This document shows, one piece after another, positions 62,224 through 64,000 of a stretch of 64,000 bases of DNA. Both the position numbers and the translations under genes were made by a program. The notes beneath the pieces were generated by a model. The model searched no databases and was not told the origin of the DNA. It saw only the letters and a program-made list of their open reading frames with translations. Positions within the stretch are counted from its first letter, which is position 1. Each line of letters opens with the position of its first letter. The DNA comes from Mucilaginibacter rivuli (lineage in GTDB: Bacteria > Bacteroidota > Bacteroidia > Sphingobacteriales > Sphingobacteriaceae). The stretch covers positions 620,001-684,000 of the forward strand of contig NZ_JAHXPQ010000002.1 in the NCBI RefSeq assembly GCF_019391655.1, in the 5' to 3' direction.

Positions 62224-64000
62224 TTATTTACCAAATTTGTAAGATATGCCGAGTGTAAAGGCCCTCGGGTCGCCAAGGTTATAACTGTAAGATGCCGCAC
62301 CATTTGTTGTGGCTGTGGCCGTTGCCAGTGTTGCGTAATAAGTATTAAATATATTCAGCGCGTTCAGCCAAATTTCGGCGTGACCTGTTTGATAGCCTGC
62401 GCGTATGTTAGTCACCTTAAATCCTTCATATGTGTATTTGCTAAGGTTATCCATAAAGTATTGCCCTACCTGCTGCTCTTCAACACCCAGCCTTAAACCT
62501 TTTATATAGCGGGGTTTATAAACAACTTCGGCATTACCCGAAAAGTTGGGCGCGCTTGCCATTTCTTTACCATTATAGTTTACACCATTTGCAATGTAGT
62601 TGATGAACGTATGTTTGGCATTTGTAGCGCTTATGCGGAAATAAAACTCATTAGCATGGTAACTGATGCCGTATTCTAAACCAATATGCCTGGTTGCACC
62701 TGCGTTTTGTGGTTGACTGGTATTATCGGGAAGTTTTACCGAAATGATCTCGTTTGTGCCGTTCATCAGGTAAGCGCTGTAGTCAATATATAGTTTATTA
62801 TCAAGTAATGATAACCAGCCGCCTAACTCATAGTTTGCAAATGTTTGCGGCAGCAGGTAAGCGCTGTTACTTGTTTTACCAAATACCTGCGTAATTTGCG
62901 GCGGCACATAACCTTCGCTGTACGTTCCGTAAAAACCAATATTTTTGTAATTATAGGTAAAGCCGATTTTAGGCGCTACTTTATCATAATTGGTTATGGC
63001 CGATGGCCCACCCGTAACATTTGAACCCGGCAGGTAATTAACAAAAGCATACTGGAATGCATCATAACGTACAGCTGCCGAAATGCGCAGGCCCGGGGCT
63101 ATGGTAAAGTCGTAATCAACATAAGAACCAAAATTACTGATGGCCGTATTGTAATTGGCCATTATTACATCGGGGGTAGCATTGGTATAACTCACATAAT
63201 TTACCACACCATTTTGGTTTTGCTTTTTTATCCAGATAAACTGCTGGTAAAAAGATTGCGGGTCCAGCTCGGCACTTGCACCCACAATGAGCTTGCCCTG
63301 TAAAAATTTAAACTTTTGTACATGCTGCAAATACATCCCATACGATTTAAAGGAGTTGTTATTAATGTTACCTGTGGCCGTATCCGGCGAAATGGGGTTA
63401 CTTGTTTTACCGGCCGTGCGATAACTGGCAATGGAGTATGACGGGTTTTGAATAACAGCATTATCACGGTACATTATAATAGCGGTAGTTGTGCTGCTGT
63501 CGGTCCAGTTATGGCTGATGGTTGACCGTGCGCGCAATGCTTTTACTTTACGATAAGTGAAAAAGGCCTGTGCCGTGTAGTTTTTGCGGTCGAAATGGGC
63601 ACTATCCAAACTGCCGTACATATCGCTAAAGTAATTGATGTACGACAGGCTGTTTGTCCATAGCGTATTTTTATCTATCTTATAATCAAGTCTTACGCTA
63701 ACGGCTGTTTTGTGAAAATCGCTGTACTCAATAGGTCCGTTGGTTTGATCGGCATAATAACCGCTAACAATCAAACCCAATTTTCCGGATGAAGAGCCTA
63801 TCTGCCCGTCAACACGTTTATAGCCCTGGTTGTTGGCCTGGGTACTGATATAGCCCGAAGTGTAAGCCGGTGGCGCCTGCGTGATCAGGTTAACCACGCC
63901 GCCAATAGCCTCGGCGCCATACAGCGCGGAAGAAGGGCCTTTAATCACTTCAATATTCTTAATGGCAGCCATATTCATTTCCAGCAGCGCATTATGGTTA
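62224..64000 (-). CDS. TonB-dependent receptor (5' end outside window)
   Basis: The frame runs off the window end: the codons before 63978 still read NHNALLEMNMAAIKNIEVIK, so the apparent Met start is internal. About 592 residues are present. The plug motif IKGPSSALYGAEAIGGVVNL is followed by a 22-strand barrel that ends ALGISYKFGK-like (FTLGISYKFGK). The receptor would import a siderophore or another large ligand using TonB energy; the following PepSY gene favours iron. The missing 5' part should encode the signal peptide, probably a carboxypeptidase-like domain and the TonB box. Confidence 0.92.
   Translation of the reverse strand, partial: NHNALLEMNMAAIKNIEVIKGPSSALYGAEAIGGVVNLITQAPPAYTSGYISTQANNQGYKRVDGQIGSSSGKLGLIVSGYYADQTNGPIEYSDFHKTAVSVRLDYKIDKNTLWTNSLSYINYFSDMYGSLDSAHFDRKNYTAQAFFTYRKVKALRARSTISHNWTDSSTTTAIIMYRDNAVIQNPSYSIASYRTAGKTSNPISPDTATGNINNNSFKSYGMYLQHVQKFKFLQGKLIVGASAELDPQSFYQQFIWIKKQNQNGVVNYVSYTNATPDVIMANYNTAISNFGSYVDYDFTIAPGLRISAAVRYDAFQYAFVNYLPGSNVTGGPSAITNYDKVAPKIGFTYNYKNIGFYGTYSEGYVPPQITQVFGKTSNSAYLLPQTFANYELGGWLSLLDNKLYIDYSAYLMNGTNEIISVKLPDNTSQPQNAGATRHIGLEYGISYHANEFYFRISATNAKHTFINYIANGVNYNGKEMASAPNFSGNAEVVYKPRYIKGLRLGVEEQQVGQYFMDNLSKYTYEGFKVTNIRAGYQTGHAEIWLNALNIFNTYYATLATATATTNGAASYSYNLGDPRAFTLGISYKFGK

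Noticed and set aside
62214..62303. Upstream extension of the PepSY protein
   Set aside because: It would overlap the TonB receptor coding end; the ATG at 62213 begins directly before the first transmembrane helix, as usual for the family.
1..64000. CRISPR array, insertion sequence, prophage or toxin-antitoxin pair
   Set aside because: No regularly spaced repeats, transposase or integrase genes, terminal repeats or recognisable toxin genes were found.

Overview
The window looks like chromosomal DNA of a plant-polysaccharide-degrading Bacteroidota, most likely family Sphingobacteriaceae (Mucilaginibacter/Pedobacter-like). This is inferred from gene content: a TamL-type lipoprotein Omp85, DUF4403, DUF2911, DUF4142, DUF5117-type metalloprotease, GH106, GH127 and GH130 enzymes, TAnnTTTG-type -7 promoter elements and a tmRNA tag ending ALAA. 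No CRISPR array, insertion sequence, prophage or rRNA operon was seen.

Layout. 1-12.5 kb is mostly core genes: an aldo/keto reductase (cut by the window start), a Tat-exported SGNH esterase, pyrD, a tiny basic protein, tRNA-Cys, a TrmH-family methyltransferase, a TamL-like outer-membrane protein, a patatin/Omp85 protein, argB-proC, and a type II NADH dehydrogenase. 12.5-20.4 kb holds a secreted zinc metalloprotease, an NmrA-like oxidoreductase with its Rrf2 regulator (both preceded by the same 23-bp dyad), a long-chain acyl-CoA synthetase, an aminotransferase and ssrA (tmRNA). Two short gene fragments or small ORFs and a HopJ-family gene follow ssrA.

21.2-32.4 kb is a sugar-catabolic locus. 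A DeoR regulator and a DUF1593 hydrolase diverge from an eight-gene operon: L-fucose-isomerase-like enzyme, split transketolase, substrate-binding lipoprotein, DUF2291 protein, RbsA-like ATPase, RbsC-like permease and a GlpK-like FGGY kinase. The isomerase/kinase/two-subunit-transketolase/ABC-importer logic matches the described D-apiose (apulose-4-phosphate transketolase) route, but the substrate is not proven.

32.5-35.4 kb is the most unusual part. A clear TPP riboswitch followed by an intrinsic terminator precedes a tight operon of a SAM methyltransferase, a HypE/PurM-fold protein, a ThiE-like protein lacking key substrate-binding residues, and a Trm112-like zinc-ribbon protein. It looks like a thiamin-controlled pathway whose chemistry I cannot assign.

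35.4-40.7 kb pairs two GH130 proteins with a GT4 glycosyltransferase fused to a helical C-terminal domain, suggesting intracellular mannoside metabolism. 40.9-47.7 kb has small secreted or membrane proteins, a DUF4403 lipoprotein that appears frameshifted at its signal peptide, and a PL9-like pectate lyase. 47.7-55.5 kb carries GH106 and GH127 enzymes for rhamnose and arabinofuranose side chains. 55.5-58 kb has a wax-synthase-like/membrane protein pair divergent from a fatty acid hydroxylase, with a 28-bp palindrome between them. 58-64 kb has an S9 peptidase, a PepSY protein and a TonB-dependent receptor cut by the window end. Together, pectin side-chain release and a candidate apiose pathway suggest pectin/RG-II use.
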